A stretch of DNA of 20,362 bases, from assembly GCA_964369635.1 (NCBI GenBank), contig CAYJGN010000036.1:1-20362 (forward strand), given 5' to 3'. This document shows, one piece after another, positions 1 through 6,802 of the stretch. Numbering within the stretch: the first letter of the stretch is position 1; the number at the start of each line of letters is the position of its first letter. The notes under the pieces were generated by a model. That model was given only the letters and a program-made list of their open reading frames with translations. It had not been told where the DNA came from and did not search any database. A program made the translations under genes and the position numbers. The DNA comes from CAYJGN01 sp964369635 (GTDB taxonomy: Bacteria > Bacillota > Clostridia > Oscillospirales > Ruminococcaceae).

Positions 1-178
1 AAATAGTTTTGAATAATCTCCGAACAGAATGGAGATTAATAGGCATCTGCCGGCTATGTCGGCAGGCCATAAGATAATTGTTGGCGTGATTTTCACGCTA
101 ACTCTCCATTCTGTGCACAGCACAAATAGTTTTGAATAATCTCCGAACAGAATGGAGATTAATAGGCATCTGCCGGCT
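1..178. repeat. 123-bp-period direct repeat (one full unit plus 55-bp partial copy)
   Basis: Positions 1-55 recur without a mismatch at 124-178, an offset of exactly 123 bp. The identity breaks after CCGGCT, where copy 1 continues ATGTCGG and copy 2 continues GAGACGG. The window therefore begins inside a repeat whose last copy is truncated, and more copies may lie to the left. No open frame runs through it and no transposase or CRISPR-like spacing is seen. Each unit carries strong inverted repeats, described in the next entry. It could be a small-RNA gene duplicated in tandem or a non-coding repetitive element; the sequence does not decide. Confidence 0.85.
15..114. other. Multi-branched inverted-repeat structure inside the repeat unit
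   Basis: Two arms of 12 bp (24-35 ACAGAATGGAGA and 103-114 TCTCCATTCTGT) are perfectly complementary. They enclose two hairpins: 47-52/60-65 (CTGCCG/CGGCAG, extended by GGC/GCC at 42-44/66-68) and 80-89/93-102, a 10-bp stem with one G-U pair and a TTT loop. The second hairpin abuts the closing stem, giving a three-way-junction shape. An alternative local hairpin, AATCTCC (15-21) with GGAGATT (31-37), competes for the same arm. The fold is seen by eye only; whether it is transcribed, and on which strand, is unknown. Confidence 0.55.
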
Positions 179-373
179 GAGACGGTGTGCTATCAATTAT
201 TTTTATACTCATTTGCAGTAGAACAATTATTGTTGCTCGCTTTGACTGCGTATGCAAATAAATATATTTTATAATAACATTATATATTTTAACATAGTAT
301 CAAAGTGCGTGCAACAATTTTGTCTGCTGTTGTTATAACCACGAGACATCTCCCAAAAGAGCAAGGCATAGCT
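179..373. other. AT-rich intergenic stretch, no gene seen
   Basis: No convincing coding frame, RNA gene or terminator was found. The only structure noted is a short palindrome, AACAATTATTGTT, at 222-234. It separates the truncated repeat from the hairpin cluster downstream of tRNA-Leu. Confidence 0.6.
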
Positions 374-433
374 GCGCCCAATTTGTGGGCGCACGAAAAA
401 AGCTACATTTCATAAAAGTGAAATGTAGCTTTT
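374..433 (-). terminator. Two stacked hairpins, likely secondary terminators of the tRNA-Leu unit
   Basis: 398-412 and 419-433 form a perfect 15-bp stem around the loop TAAAAG; read on the minus strand it ends in a run of six T. Immediately beyond it, 374-380/386-392 (GCGCCCA/TGGGCGC) form a second perfect 7-bp stem with loop ATTTG. Both lie downstream of the tRNA terminator at 478-510, so they may act as backup terminators or stop a transcript arriving from the left. Confidence 0.6.
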
Positions 434-477
434 AACTTGTGTGACTTAACAAAATAGATACAATTAAATTTTGGAAA

Positions 478-510
478 TAAAAAACGCCCCATAGCACAAA
501 CTATAGGGCG
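478..510 (-). terminator. Rho-independent terminator of tRNA-Leu
   Basis: 485-494 (CGCCCCATAG) pairs with 501-510 (CTATAGGGCG) except for one C/A mismatch, around the loop CACAAA. On the minus strand it is followed directly by a T run (478-484). It begins 24 nt past the 3' CCA of the tRNA. Confidence 0.85.
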
Positions 511-533
511 AATTTGGTGTCGAGCTTCTCGAC

Positions 534-618
534 TGGTGCGGTTGAAGTGACTTGAACACTCACGTCTCTCAACACTAGAGCCTAAATCTAGCGCGTCTGC
601 CAATTCCGCCACAACCGC
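534..618 (-). tRNA. tRNA-Leu (anticodon UAG)
   Basis: The minus strand reads as an 85-nt class II tRNA. The acceptor stem is GCGGTTG/CAACCGC, followed by an A discriminator and an encoded CCA. The D arm contains TGGCGGAATTGGCAGACGC, the pattern typical of tRNA-Leu. The anticodon stem CTAGA/TCTAG frames the loop TTTAGGC with anticodon TAG, which reads CUN leucine codons. A long variable arm (GTTGAGAGAC region) and a T arm with GTTCAAGTC follow. It has its own promoter (661-689) and terminator (478-510), so it is a single-tRNA transcription unit. Confidence 0.97.
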
Positions 619-660
619 ATCTTTTATTACTTTAAGATTACTCTCAAAGTCGGCTTTATT

Positions 661-689
661 AATATAACAAAATAATAGTGATTTGTCAA
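661..689 (-). promoter_or_regulatory. Sigma-A promoter of tRNA-Leu
   Basis: On the minus strand: TTGACA (684-689), 17-nt spacer, TATATT (661-666). The -35 box is consensus. The -10 box lies 42 bp upstream of the mature tRNA 5' end. Confidence 0.88.
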
Positions 690-735
690 TAATTATTTTT
701 AATATTATTGCAAATTTTATGATTTTATTTTTTTG

Positions 736-765
736 TTGTAAAAATGAGGGGTAATGTAGTATAAT
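736..765 (+). promoter_or_regulatory. Sigma-A promoter of the zinc-ribbon gene
   Basis: TTGTAA (736-741), 18-nt spacer, TATAAT (760-765), about 58 bp before the chosen ATG. Confidence 0.7.
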
Positions 766-823
766 TATTTAAAATTATTATTTGACTGGATTTAACCTAT
801 CCGGTATTAATTCGAGGTGGAAA

Positions 824-1729
824 ATGTATAATAACTGTACGAAATGCGGCGGAGAGGTAACTGATAGAGATAAATTCTGTCAAGGGTGCGGTACTGCGCT
901 TAAAACGATAAACAACGCAGCTGAAAATCAAGGATTTAATGGCAGCGCTAATGAATCTTATTCATCACAAAATGGATTTGGCACTCCGATAAATAGTCAA
1001 TCGAATGGCTTTGCCACTCCTTCAAGCAATCAGCAAAGTGGATTTAGTGGCATGAATAACGGCAATGCAAATATCTATGGCGGTTTTGGAAACCCAGTAG
1101 GCGAGCAGGGCTATAATCAAGGTGGTTTTGGGAATTCGCAAAATGCAGGACCAGCTGGATTTTCGAATTCAGGATATAATTATGGTTACCCGCAAATTTC
1201 CTCTCAAGATGAATTGATGCAGAAATATGCTTTTATGAGCAGCTTTTTTGCGCCTACTGACCAAAAATATTTAGAACAGCTCTCAAATTATTTAGAAGGG
1301 AAAAGATGCGGTTTTAACTGGGCGTCGGCATTTTTTTCAGCGGCATGGCTTGCATACAGAAAAATGTCACTCAAATCTTTGCTATATTCATTGCTCATAT
1401 TTGCAATGATAGTTATAGTTTCGACCGTAACTATTTTAGTTGTGTTTAGTAGCTCGATTGAACTTCTATTATTTGATTCTTTCATGAATGAAGCATTGAT
1501 AACCTATATGCCTATTTCGATAGCTGCTGTTTCTTTAATATCTTTTCTATATTTTGGTTTTTGTGGGTACAAAATCTATTTTAAGCGGCTATCTGCTTTG
1601 TTTGGTCAATATAGGAATGTCGATAGAGGTTATATGTTTACTCTTCATAGCAAATACGGCGGAACAAGCACACAAAATGTTGTAGTATTTTTTGTTATAT
1701 TTTTCATCATAAACTTTATAGGTTCATAA
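824..1729 (+). CDS. Zinc-ribbon membrane protein with DUF2628-like C-terminal region
   Basis: A 301-residue protein if started at the ATG preceded by GAGGTGG; an upstream TTG at 782 has no ribosome site. Residues about 5-23 form a zinc ribbon with two CxxC-type knuckles (CTKCGG and CQGCG). Residues about 30-125 are low-complexity, rich in Asn, Gly, Ser and Gln, with recurring NGFxxP/SGF-type blocks, and are probably disordered. The C-terminal half starts with a short region containing FNWASAFFSAAWLAYRKM, the pattern of DUF2628-type proteins. Three hydrophobic segments follow: SLLYSLLIFAMIVIVSTVTI, ITYMPISIAAVSLISFLYF, and a C-terminal one ending in FIGS. The ribbon and linker probably face the cytoplasm. 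Function is unknown; zinc-ribbon-DUF2628 proteins are common in Clostridia as uncharacterised membrane proteins. It is monocistronic, between its own promoter and the terminator at 1738-1770. Confidence 0.85.
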   Translation: MYNNCTKCGGEVTDRDKFCQGCGTALKTINNAAENQGFNGSANESYSSQNGFGTPINSQSNGFATPSSNQQSGFSGMNNGNANIYGGFGNPVGEQGYNQGGFGNSQNAGPAGFSNSGYNYGYPQISSQDELMQKYAFMSSFFAPTDQKYLEQLSNYLEGKRCGFNWASAFFSAAWLAYRKMSLKSLLYSLLIFAMIVIVSTVTILVVFSSSIELLLFDSFMNEALITYMPISIAAVSLISFLYFGFCGYKIYFKRLSALFGQYRNVDRGYMFTLHSKYGGTSTQNVVVFFVIFFIINFIGS

Positions 1730-1737
1730 TTAAACTT

Positions 1738-1770
1738 AAAGCGTATCATTTTTTTGATGGTACGCTTTTT
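1738..1770 (+). terminator. Terminator of the zinc-ribbon gene, possibly bidirectional
   Basis: AAAGCGTATCAT (1738-1749) pairs with ATGGTACGCTTT (1757-1768) with one mismatch, then runs into TTTTT. A second, weaker hairpin at 1776-1783/1790-1797 (AAAGGAGC/GCCCCTTT, one G-U on the minus strand) may stop the convergent yifB transcript. Confidence 0.85.
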
Positions 1771-1902
1771 CTATTAAAGGAGCAAAACCGCCCCTTTGCA
1801 CTTCCGTATTTTGTTTTTAAAAAGGCTTTTCCCGCGAATTTGCATATAACTCTGCGGCGCTGTCCCGCTCATTTATATGCTCTTTATCTATTAAATATCT
1901 CC

Positions 1903-3438
1903 TCAACTATTATTTCTTGCGGCAAGCAGTTTATCAAATGCCCGATAACTAAGCGCCTCGCTGATATCTTTTATATCGATATCTTCTTTACCTTCAAGGT
2001 CTGCAATCGTTCGTGCAACTTTCAAAATCTTTTCGTAGCTTCGCGCTGAAATATTGAACTTCTCAAAATATTTTTTTAAAAATGCATTTGTCGTTTCATC
2101 GAGACGGCAGTGTTTTTTTGTCATAGAAGAGGTCATATCGCTGTTTTTAACTATGTTATCTTCTTTAAACCGCAAAAGCTGAATTTCGCGTGCGGTATTA
2201 ACCCTCTCTCGAATACTCTCGCTACTCTCACCCGTTGCCTTGCTCTGCAAATCATCATAGTTCACAGCCGAGACAAATACCTGCAAATCTATCCTATCAA
2301 CGATAGGGCCTGATATTTTATGTAGATATCTTCCTATTTCGAATGGGCGACAGCTGCATTTTTTCTGAGGGTGATTTAAAAAACCACAGGGACAGGGATT
2401 CATCGCCGCAATAAGAATTATATTGCAAGGGTAGGTAACTTTTGCCTTTGCCCTTGAAACGGTGACGATGCCATCCTCGAGTGGTGCTCTGAGGGTTTCG
2501 ATAAGCGATCTATCAAAATGGGGTAGCTCATCGAGAAACAAAACGCCGTTATGGGCAAGTGATAGCTCGCCAGGGGTGGGGTTTGAGCCGCCGCCCGTTA
2601 GCGAAACTAATGATGCGGTATGGTGAGGGGAGCGGAAAGGTCGCTCGGTGATAAGTCCTTTATAGCCGTTTGTGTTTGAAACAGAAACTATTTTTGTCGT
2701 CTCAATCGACTCTTCAAAGGTCATCGGTGGGAGAATTGTTGGGATTCTCTTTGCTATCATGCTCTTACCAGAGCCTGGAGGGCCTATCATTAAAAGATTA
2801 TGTCCACCTGCAGCAGCTATAACTGCCGCTCTTTTAGCAACGATTTGCCCTAAAACTTCGCTGAAATTAAGCGGACTTAACGGCTTATCTTCGCTATCGG
2901 GCAGATAAGTTTCGGGTGGGGTATATTTTTGCGCACCTGATAAAATCTCGAGCGCTTCTTTTGCCTGTGAAACTGCTATTATCTCGATACCTGAAACGAT
3001 GCTCGCTTCATTATAATTTTGTACTGGCAGGAAAAATCGCTTTATTCCGCTCATCTTTGCTGCTATAACCATCGGGAGAATACCGCTGACAGGACGCAGC
3101 TGCCCGTTGAGTGAGAGCTCACCGACAAAAGCTGTATTTTCAGCGGTTATTGCAAGCTCTTCAGAGATGGCGGCTATTGATATGAAGATAGGCAAATCAA
3201 AGACGGGGTTTTGCTTTTTAAGGTCGGCTGGTGCAAGATTTACCGTTATCCGCCCTGCTGGAATTTTAACGCCTGAGTTTTTAAGGGCGGCTCGAACTCT
3301 ATCGCGACTCTCGCGAACAGCAGTATCGACAAGTCCCACTATGTCGAAAGAGGGGAGACCCTTGCCGATATCGGTCTCAACATCGACCCTTTTAGCATCT
3401 ATACCGACGACTGAGAAAGATGTTAGTTTATAAAAGAT
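1903..3438 (-). CDS. yifB: YifB/ComM-family Mg-chelatase-like AAA+ ATPase (non-canonical start)
   Basis: About 511 residues if read from an ATC at 3438-3436, matching the family's usual length of about 500-510. The N-terminal lon-protease-like domain begins SFSVVGIDAKRVDVETDIG and continues GLPSFDIVGLVDTAVRESRD. Numbered from that start, the Walker A motif GPPGSGKS is at about 219-226 and Walker B (LFLDE) at about 300-304. A cysteine cluster CPCGFLNHPQKKCSC, typical of the family, is at about 349-363, and the C-terminal Mg-chelatase domain follows. The only ATG/GTG/TTG near the N terminus is a GTG at 3339, which would delete about 33 conserved residues, so it is rejected. GGGGGTG lies 5 nt before the ATC and is a good ribosome site. 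E. coli ComM is a helicase promoting branch migration in natural transformation; that role is known for homologues, not shown here. Confidence 0.9.
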   Translation of the reverse strand: MFYKLTSFSVVGIDAKRVDVETDIGKGLPSFDIVGLVDTAVRESRDRVRAALKNSGVKIPAGRITVNLAPADLKKQNPVFDLPIFISIAAISEELAITAENTAFVGELSLNGQLRPVSGILPMVIAAKMSGIKRFFLPVQNYNEASIVSGIEIIAVSQAKEALEILSGAQKYTPPETYLPDSEDKPLSPLNFSEVLGQIVAKRAAVIAAAGGHNLLMIGPPGSGKSMIAKRIPTILPPMTFEESIETTKIVSVSNTNGYKGLITERPFRSPHHTASLVSLTGGGSNPTPGELSLAHNGVLFLDELPHFDRSLIETLRAPLEDGIVTVSRAKAKVTYPCNIILIAAMNPCPCGFLNHPQKKCSCRPFEIGRYLHKISGPIVDRIDLQVFVSAVNYDDLQSKATGESSESIRERVNTAREIQLLRFKEDNIVKNSDMTSSMTKKHCRLDETTNAFLKKYFEKFNISARSYEKILKVARTIADLEGKEDIDIKDISEALSYRAFDKLLAARNNS

Positions 3439-3530
3439 AAAAACACCCCCATTTTTATTGATGAAGCTAATGTTGCTAAATAATAATAGTCTGCACTTAA
3501 TAAAAATAAAGCTTGAAACTCTATAAAACC

Positions 3531-3559
3531 ATTATAATAAGTAAACTTAACAAAAGCAA
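3531..3559 (-). promoter_or_regulatory. Sigma-A promoter of yifB
   Basis: On the minus strand: TTGCTT (3554-3559), 17-nt spacer, TATAAT (3531-3536). This implies transcription from about 3524 and a leader of about 85 nt before the proposed ATC start. Confidence 0.75.
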
Positions 3560-3612
3560 TATGAATAAGCAAGATTAAACGTTTGATTATAAAAAATATT
3601 TATTATTTTATC

Positions 3613-3642
3613 TTGATTTTGTCATAAATATTAGCTATTATA
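3613..3642 (+). promoter_or_regulatory. Possible promoter of phosphoglucomutase
   Basis: TTGATT (3613-3618), 18-nt spacer, TATTAT (3637-3642); a second nearby combination, TTGTCA (3619-3624) with TATATC, is also possible. Both are imperfect matches, so the exact boxes are uncertain. Confidence 0.4.
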
Positions 3643-3668
3643 TATCTATTACATTAAGGAGGCGTAAG

Positions 3669-5369
3669 ATGAATCTTTACGATATTTGGAAATCTCAAAA
3701 TTTAGAAGACAAAGACCTTACAGCAGAACTTATAGAAATCGAGGGAAATGAAGAGGAGATAAACGAGCGTTTTTATCGCTATTTAGAGTTTGGTACTGCG
3801 GGAATTCGAGGAATAATCGGCGCTGGAACTAACCGTATGAATATATACACGGTAGCACACGCTACAAACGGACTTGCAAGCTACCTATCTGGCTTTGAAA
3901 ATCCGAGTGTTGCAATTGCTTACGACAGCAGAATAAAATCCGACGTATTTGCGAAAACTGCAGCAGAGGTTTTGGCAGGCAAAGGGATAAAGGTTTATAT
4001 ATATGATGAGCTTATGCCAACACCTATGCTCTCTTATGCTGTTCGCGAGCTTCAGTGCGATGCGGGAATTGTTGTTACCGCTTCGCATAATCCGGCGAAA
4101 TATAATGGATATAAAGTCTATGGTCCAGATGGCTGCCAGCTAACTGACAATGCGGCAAACGCAGTGCTTGCTGAGATTTCAAAGACCGATATTTTCGATG
4201 TAAGCAAAATTTCATTTGATGAAGGTGTTGCAAACGGCAGTATTGAATATATAAAACAAGATTTAATAGATAATTATATATCGCTTGTTTTGGGACAAAG
4301 GGTTAATAAAGAGGTTTCAAGCGAGGCAAATTTAAAAGTTGTCTATACTCCGCTTAATGGTACAGGAAACAAGCCTGTTCGCAGAGTTCTTTCTGAGATG
4401 GGGATATCTGATGTTACGGTAGTTTCAGAGCAGGAGATGCCTGATGGTAATTTCACCACCTGTAGCTACCCAAATCCTGAGATTAAAGAGAGCTTGCAGC
4501 TCGGTCTTGATTTGTCTGTCAAAACAAACGCAGATATTCTTTTAGCGACTGACCCAGATGCTGATAGAGTTGGAATAGCAGTACCGCACGAGGGCGAATA
4601 TAAGCTTATTTCGGGAAATGAAGTTGGAGTTTTAATGCTCGACTATATAGCGAGATGCAGAGTAGAGAGCGGCAATATGCCCAAGAATCCAATAGCTGTT
4701 AAGAGCATTGTTACAACAGGGCTTGCAAATAGAGTTGGCGCTGGATATGGTATTGAGGTAATTGATGTTTTAACTGGGTTTAAATATATCGGTGAGCAGA
4801 TAGCGCTACTTGAAGAGAAGGGCGAAGAGGATAGATTCTTGCTTGGATTTGAAGAGAGCTATGGTTATCTAACAGGTACATTTGTGCGAGATAAAGATGC
4901 AGTTATCGCGTCAATGCTAATCTGCGAGATGGCAAGCTACTATAAAAAGGTTGGAAGTTCTATCTATTTAGAGCTTTTGAAGATATATCAGAAGTATGGC
5001 AGATATATTCATACGATAGGAAACTTTAGCTGCGAGGGTGCGAGTGGTATGGAGCAGATGAAAAATATCATGAGCAGTTTGCGAGAAAATCCACCGAGCG
5101 AGATAGGTGGTCTTTCGGTTATAAGTTATAGCGACTTTACAAGCAGCATTACAATAGACAACAAAACAGGTGAGAAAAAAGAGATAAATCTCCCAAAAAG
5201 CAATGTTCTGCTCTATAATTTAGAGGAAAATTGCAGTGTTATAATAAGACCTTCTGGAACAGAGCCTAAAATCAAAGCTTACTATACTGTTGTTGAGGGT
5301 TCTGCAGGTAATGGAGAAGAGCTTTTTGAGGGAATACGCCTTTCAACAGAGAAACTTTTAGGATTCTAA
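3669..5369 (+). CDS. pgcA: Phospho-sugar mutase, alpha-phosphoglucomutase type
   Basis: 566 residues, the usual length for the long bacterial PgcA-type enzymes. It interconverts glucose-1-phosphate and glucose-6-phosphate in the cytoplasm, feeding UDP-glucose and cell-envelope glycan synthesis. All four alpha-D-phosphohexomutase signatures are visible: catalytic phosphoserine loop TASHNPAKYNGYKVYG (Ser139), metal loop DPDADR (Asp295, 297, 299), sugar-binding loop GFEESYGYLTG (about 393-403), and phosphate-binding loop RPSGTEPK (about 527-534). The N-terminal FGTAGIRGIIGAGTNRMN is also characteristic. The ATG follows AAGGAGG with good spacing. It is transcribed divergently from yifB, and no terminator is seen before rpmE. 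The sugar specificity (glucose against mannose) is inferred from family resemblance. Confidence 0.95.
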   Translation: MNLYDIWKSQNLEDKDLTAELIEIEGNEEEINERFYRYLEFGTAGIRGIIGAGTNRMNIYTVAHATNGLASYLSGFENPSVAIAYDSRIKSDVFAKTAAEVLAGKGIKVYIYDELMPTPMLSYAVRELQCDAGIVVTASHNPAKYNGYKVYGPDGCQLTDNAANAVLAEISKTDIFDVSKISFDEGVANGSIEYIKQDLIDNYISLVLGQRVNKEVSSEANLKVVYTPLNGTGNKPVRRVLSEMGISDVTVVSEQEMPDGNFTTCSYPNPEIKESLQLGLDLSVKTNADILLATDPDADRVGIAVPHEGEYKLISGNEVGVLMLDYIARCRVESGNMPKNPIAVKSIVTTGLANRVGAGYGIEVIDVLTGFKYIGEQIALLEEKGEEDRFLLGFEESYGYLTGTFVRDKDAVIASMLICEMASYYKKVGSSIYLELLKIYQKYGRYIHTIGNFSCEGASGMEQMKNIMSSLRENPPSEIGGLSVISYSDFTSSITIDNKTGEKKEINLPKSNVLLYNLEENCSVIIRPSGTEPKIKAYYTVVEGSAGNGEELFEGIRLSTEKLLGF

Positions 5370-5377
5370 AAAAAGAC

Positions 5378-5406
5378 TTGCAAAAGTTGTCCGACTGTGA
5401 TAGAAT
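5378..5406 (+). promoter_or_regulatory. Strong extended -10 promoter of rpmE
   Basis: TTGCAA (5378-5383), exactly 17 nt, TAGAAT (5401-5406), with a TG one base before the -10 box. It starts 8 nt after the pgcA stop codon. Confidence 0.85.
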
Positions 5407-5443
5407 ATTAAACAGTAACGACTATACAAAGAGGTGAATTGTG

Positions 5444-5644
5444 ATGAAAGAAGGAATACATCCAAACTATGTGGATGCTACAATAACATGTGCTTGCGGC
5501 GAGGTTATCAAAACTAAGAGCTCAAAGCCAGAGATCAGAGTTGAAATCTGTTCAAAGTGCCACCCATTCTATACAGGTAAACAGAAACTTGTAGATACAG
5601 GCGGACGTGTTGACCGTTTCAAAAAGCGTTTCAATATCGATTAA
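5444..5644 (+). CDS. rpmE: 50S ribosomal protein L31, zinc-binding type
   Basis: 66 residues, normal for bL31. The four zinc ligands are present as CAC (Cys16, Cys18) and CSKC (Cys36, Cys39), so this is the C+ housekeeping form and not the zinc-free paralogue. MKEGIHPNY and the basic C terminus DRFKKRFNID are typical. The ATG at 5444 lies 7 nt after GAGGTG; the GTG three bases earlier is only 4 nt from it and is a less likely start. It has its own promoter and a strong terminator, as expected for a highly expressed ribosomal gene. Confidence 0.96.
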   Translation: MKEGIHPNYVDATITCACGEVIKTKSSKPEIRVEICSKCHPFYTGKQKLVDTGGRVDRFKKRFNID

Positions 5645-5660
5645 TTTTGTAGTGATAAAC

Positions 5661-5694
5661 AGAGCTTTTGCATTTGTAAAAGCTCTTTTTGTTT
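5661..5694 (+). terminator. rpmE terminator
   Basis: AGAGCTTTT (5661-5669) and AAAAGCTCT (5678-5686) form a perfect 9-bp stem followed by T-rich sequence. The next gene starts only 16 nt later, so some read-through probably feeds the downstream cluster. Confidence 0.85.
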
Positions 5695-5709
5695 TGAGGA
5701 AGTGATTTT

Positions 5710-6126
5710 ATGGAAATTTTGATGAAGTATGGCGACTGTACCGATACCCTGCCGCTTCGGCATGAAGTTTTTGAATTAGAGCAAGGTTTTACCGATGATG
5801 TTGATGAAATAGATAAAATTGCATGGCATGTTGCTATCTGTGAGAATGGTGATACTATTGGCTGTGCAAGGCTTTTTTGCGAGAATGATAGCGATGAATA
5901 CCATGCGGGAAGAATTGCTGTTAAAAAGAGCAGACGAGGCGATAGACTCGGTGTTAAGATTATGGATATTATCAAAGATAAAGCGATAGAGATAGGAGCT
6001 AAAAAGCTTCTTTTATCATCTCAAATGCATGCAGTTGGTTTTTATGAAAAATGCGGATATGAAAGAGTTGGCAAAATTTATCTCGATCAAGATAGTCCGC
6101 ATATAGATATGGTTTTGAGTCTATGA
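5710..6126 (+). CDS. GNAT-family N-acetyltransferase, ElaA/YjcF-like
   Basis: 138 residues, a single GNAT domain. The layout LRHEVFELEQGF, then DEIDKIAWH, GCARLF, GRIAVKKSRRGDRLGVKIM (acetyl-CoA-binding motif A), and SSQMHAVGFYEKCGYE followed by PHIDMVL matches ElaA/YjcF-like acyltransferases. It presumably transfers an acyl group from acyl-CoA to a small molecule or protein amine; the acceptor cannot be told from sequence. The ATG follows GAGGAAGTGA. Its stop overlaps the start of the next gene by 4 nt (ATGA), so the two are translationally coupled. Confidence 0.9.
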   Translation: MEILMKYGDCTDTLPLRHEVFELEQGFTDDVDEIDKIAWHVAICENGDTIGCARLFCENDSDEYHAGRIAVKKSRRGDRLGVKIMDIIKDKAIEIGAKKLLLSSQMHAVGFYEKCGYERVGKIYLDQDSPHIDMVLSL

Positions 6127-6746
6127 GCTATAAGACGATAGCTTCTATTGGTGAGGGGTATTACGAAGAGAAAAGAAGTAAGTTTTTTTCAAAAATCATA
6201 CCGGTAAACTCTGCCGAAGAGGCTTTGCAGATTGTTGCGGCGACAAAAAAGAAAAACAACGATGCTGCGCATAACGTCTTTGCATATCGGATAAAAGAGG
6301 GTAATGCTGAGCGGCAGAGCGATGATGGCGAGCCTTCTGGAACCTCAGGTATGCCTATTTTATCGGTCCTTAAAGGGGCTGAGATATTTGATGTTCTCTG
6401 TATTGTTACAAGATATTTTGGCGGAACTCTGCTTGGAACAGGTGGGCTTGTCCGAGCTTATGGCAGTGCGGCGGCGGATGCTCTCTCAAAAATAGAGATA
6501 GTTGAGCTTGTGATGGCGACTTGCTTTACCGCAACGATAGATTATANNNNNNNNNNACTTGCGATATTCGATGATGTTGCGCCAAAACTAAACGCTATAA
6601 TAGAAGAAAAAGATTTTACCGATAAAGTTTGTGTTTCTTGCCATATAAAGAGTGAACTTTATGATGATTTTAAAGTAGAAATGACCGATAAATTGAATGG
6701 AAAGATAGAATTTTTAAAAATTAAAGAGATTTTGACTCGAATTTAA
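6123..6746 (+). CDS. yigZ: YigZ/IMPACT-family protein (contains a 10-N gap)
   Basis: About 207 residues, the normal length. The N-terminal UPF0029/IMPACT domain shows RSKFFSKIIPV, AAHNVFAYRI, QSDDGEPSGTSGMPIL and a VTRYFGGTLLGTGGLVRAYG block, all hallmarks. The C-terminal DUF1949-like domain continues after the gap and ends NGKIEFLKIKEILTRI. Bases 6547-6556 are N; the frame is the same on both sides, so the gap length is compatible with an intact gene, with about four codons unknown. The biochemical role is unsettled; eukaryotic IMPACT regulates GCN2, and bacterial YigZ is implicated in nucleic-acid or ribosome-related functions. It overlaps the GNAT gene by 4 nt. Confidence 0.93.
   Translation: MSYKTIASIGEGYYEEKRSKFFSKIIPVNSAEEALQIVAATKKKNNDAAHNVFAYRIKEGNAERQSDDGEPSGTSGMPILSVLKGAEIFDVLCIVTRYFGGTLLGTGGLVRAYGSAAADALSKIEIVELVMATCFTATIDYXXXXLAIFDDVAPKLNAIIEEKDFTDKVCVSCHIKSELYDDFKVEMTDKLNGKIEFLKIKEILTRI
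6547..6556. other. Assembly gap or masked bases (10 N)
   Basis: Ten consecutive N inside yigZ. The reading frame and family alignment continue on both sides, so the true gap is 10 nt or differs by a multiple of three. Confidence 0.99.
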
Positions 6747-6802
6747 AGGGTTTTTTTGTTTTTGTCGGTATAATATAAGTAAGGGCAAAGGTGGTGAAAA
6801 AT

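Noticed and set aside
1..178. Possible CRISPR array
   Set aside because: Only two copies, 55 bp long with a 68-bp interval, not regular short repeats; no cas genes are nearby.
403..612. 69-residue minus-strand open frame
   Set aside because: It lies across the tRNA-Leu gene and its terminator hairpins and has no ribosome site.
782..823. Upstream TTG start for the zinc-ribbon protein
   Set aside because: No ribosome site, and it would add residues before the zinc ribbon, which normally begins the protein.
1903..3339. GTG at 3339 as the true yifB start
   Set aside because: It would remove about 33 conserved residues that are encoded upstream in the same frame.
3107..3433. 108-residue plus-strand frame opposite yifB
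   Set aside because: Antisense shadow of a strongly conserved gene; no ribosome site or family resemblance.
6732..6774. TTGACT with TATAAT as a promoter for dgt
   Set aside because: The two boxes are 31 nt apart; the TATAAT may still be a -10 box, but no proper -35 box is present.
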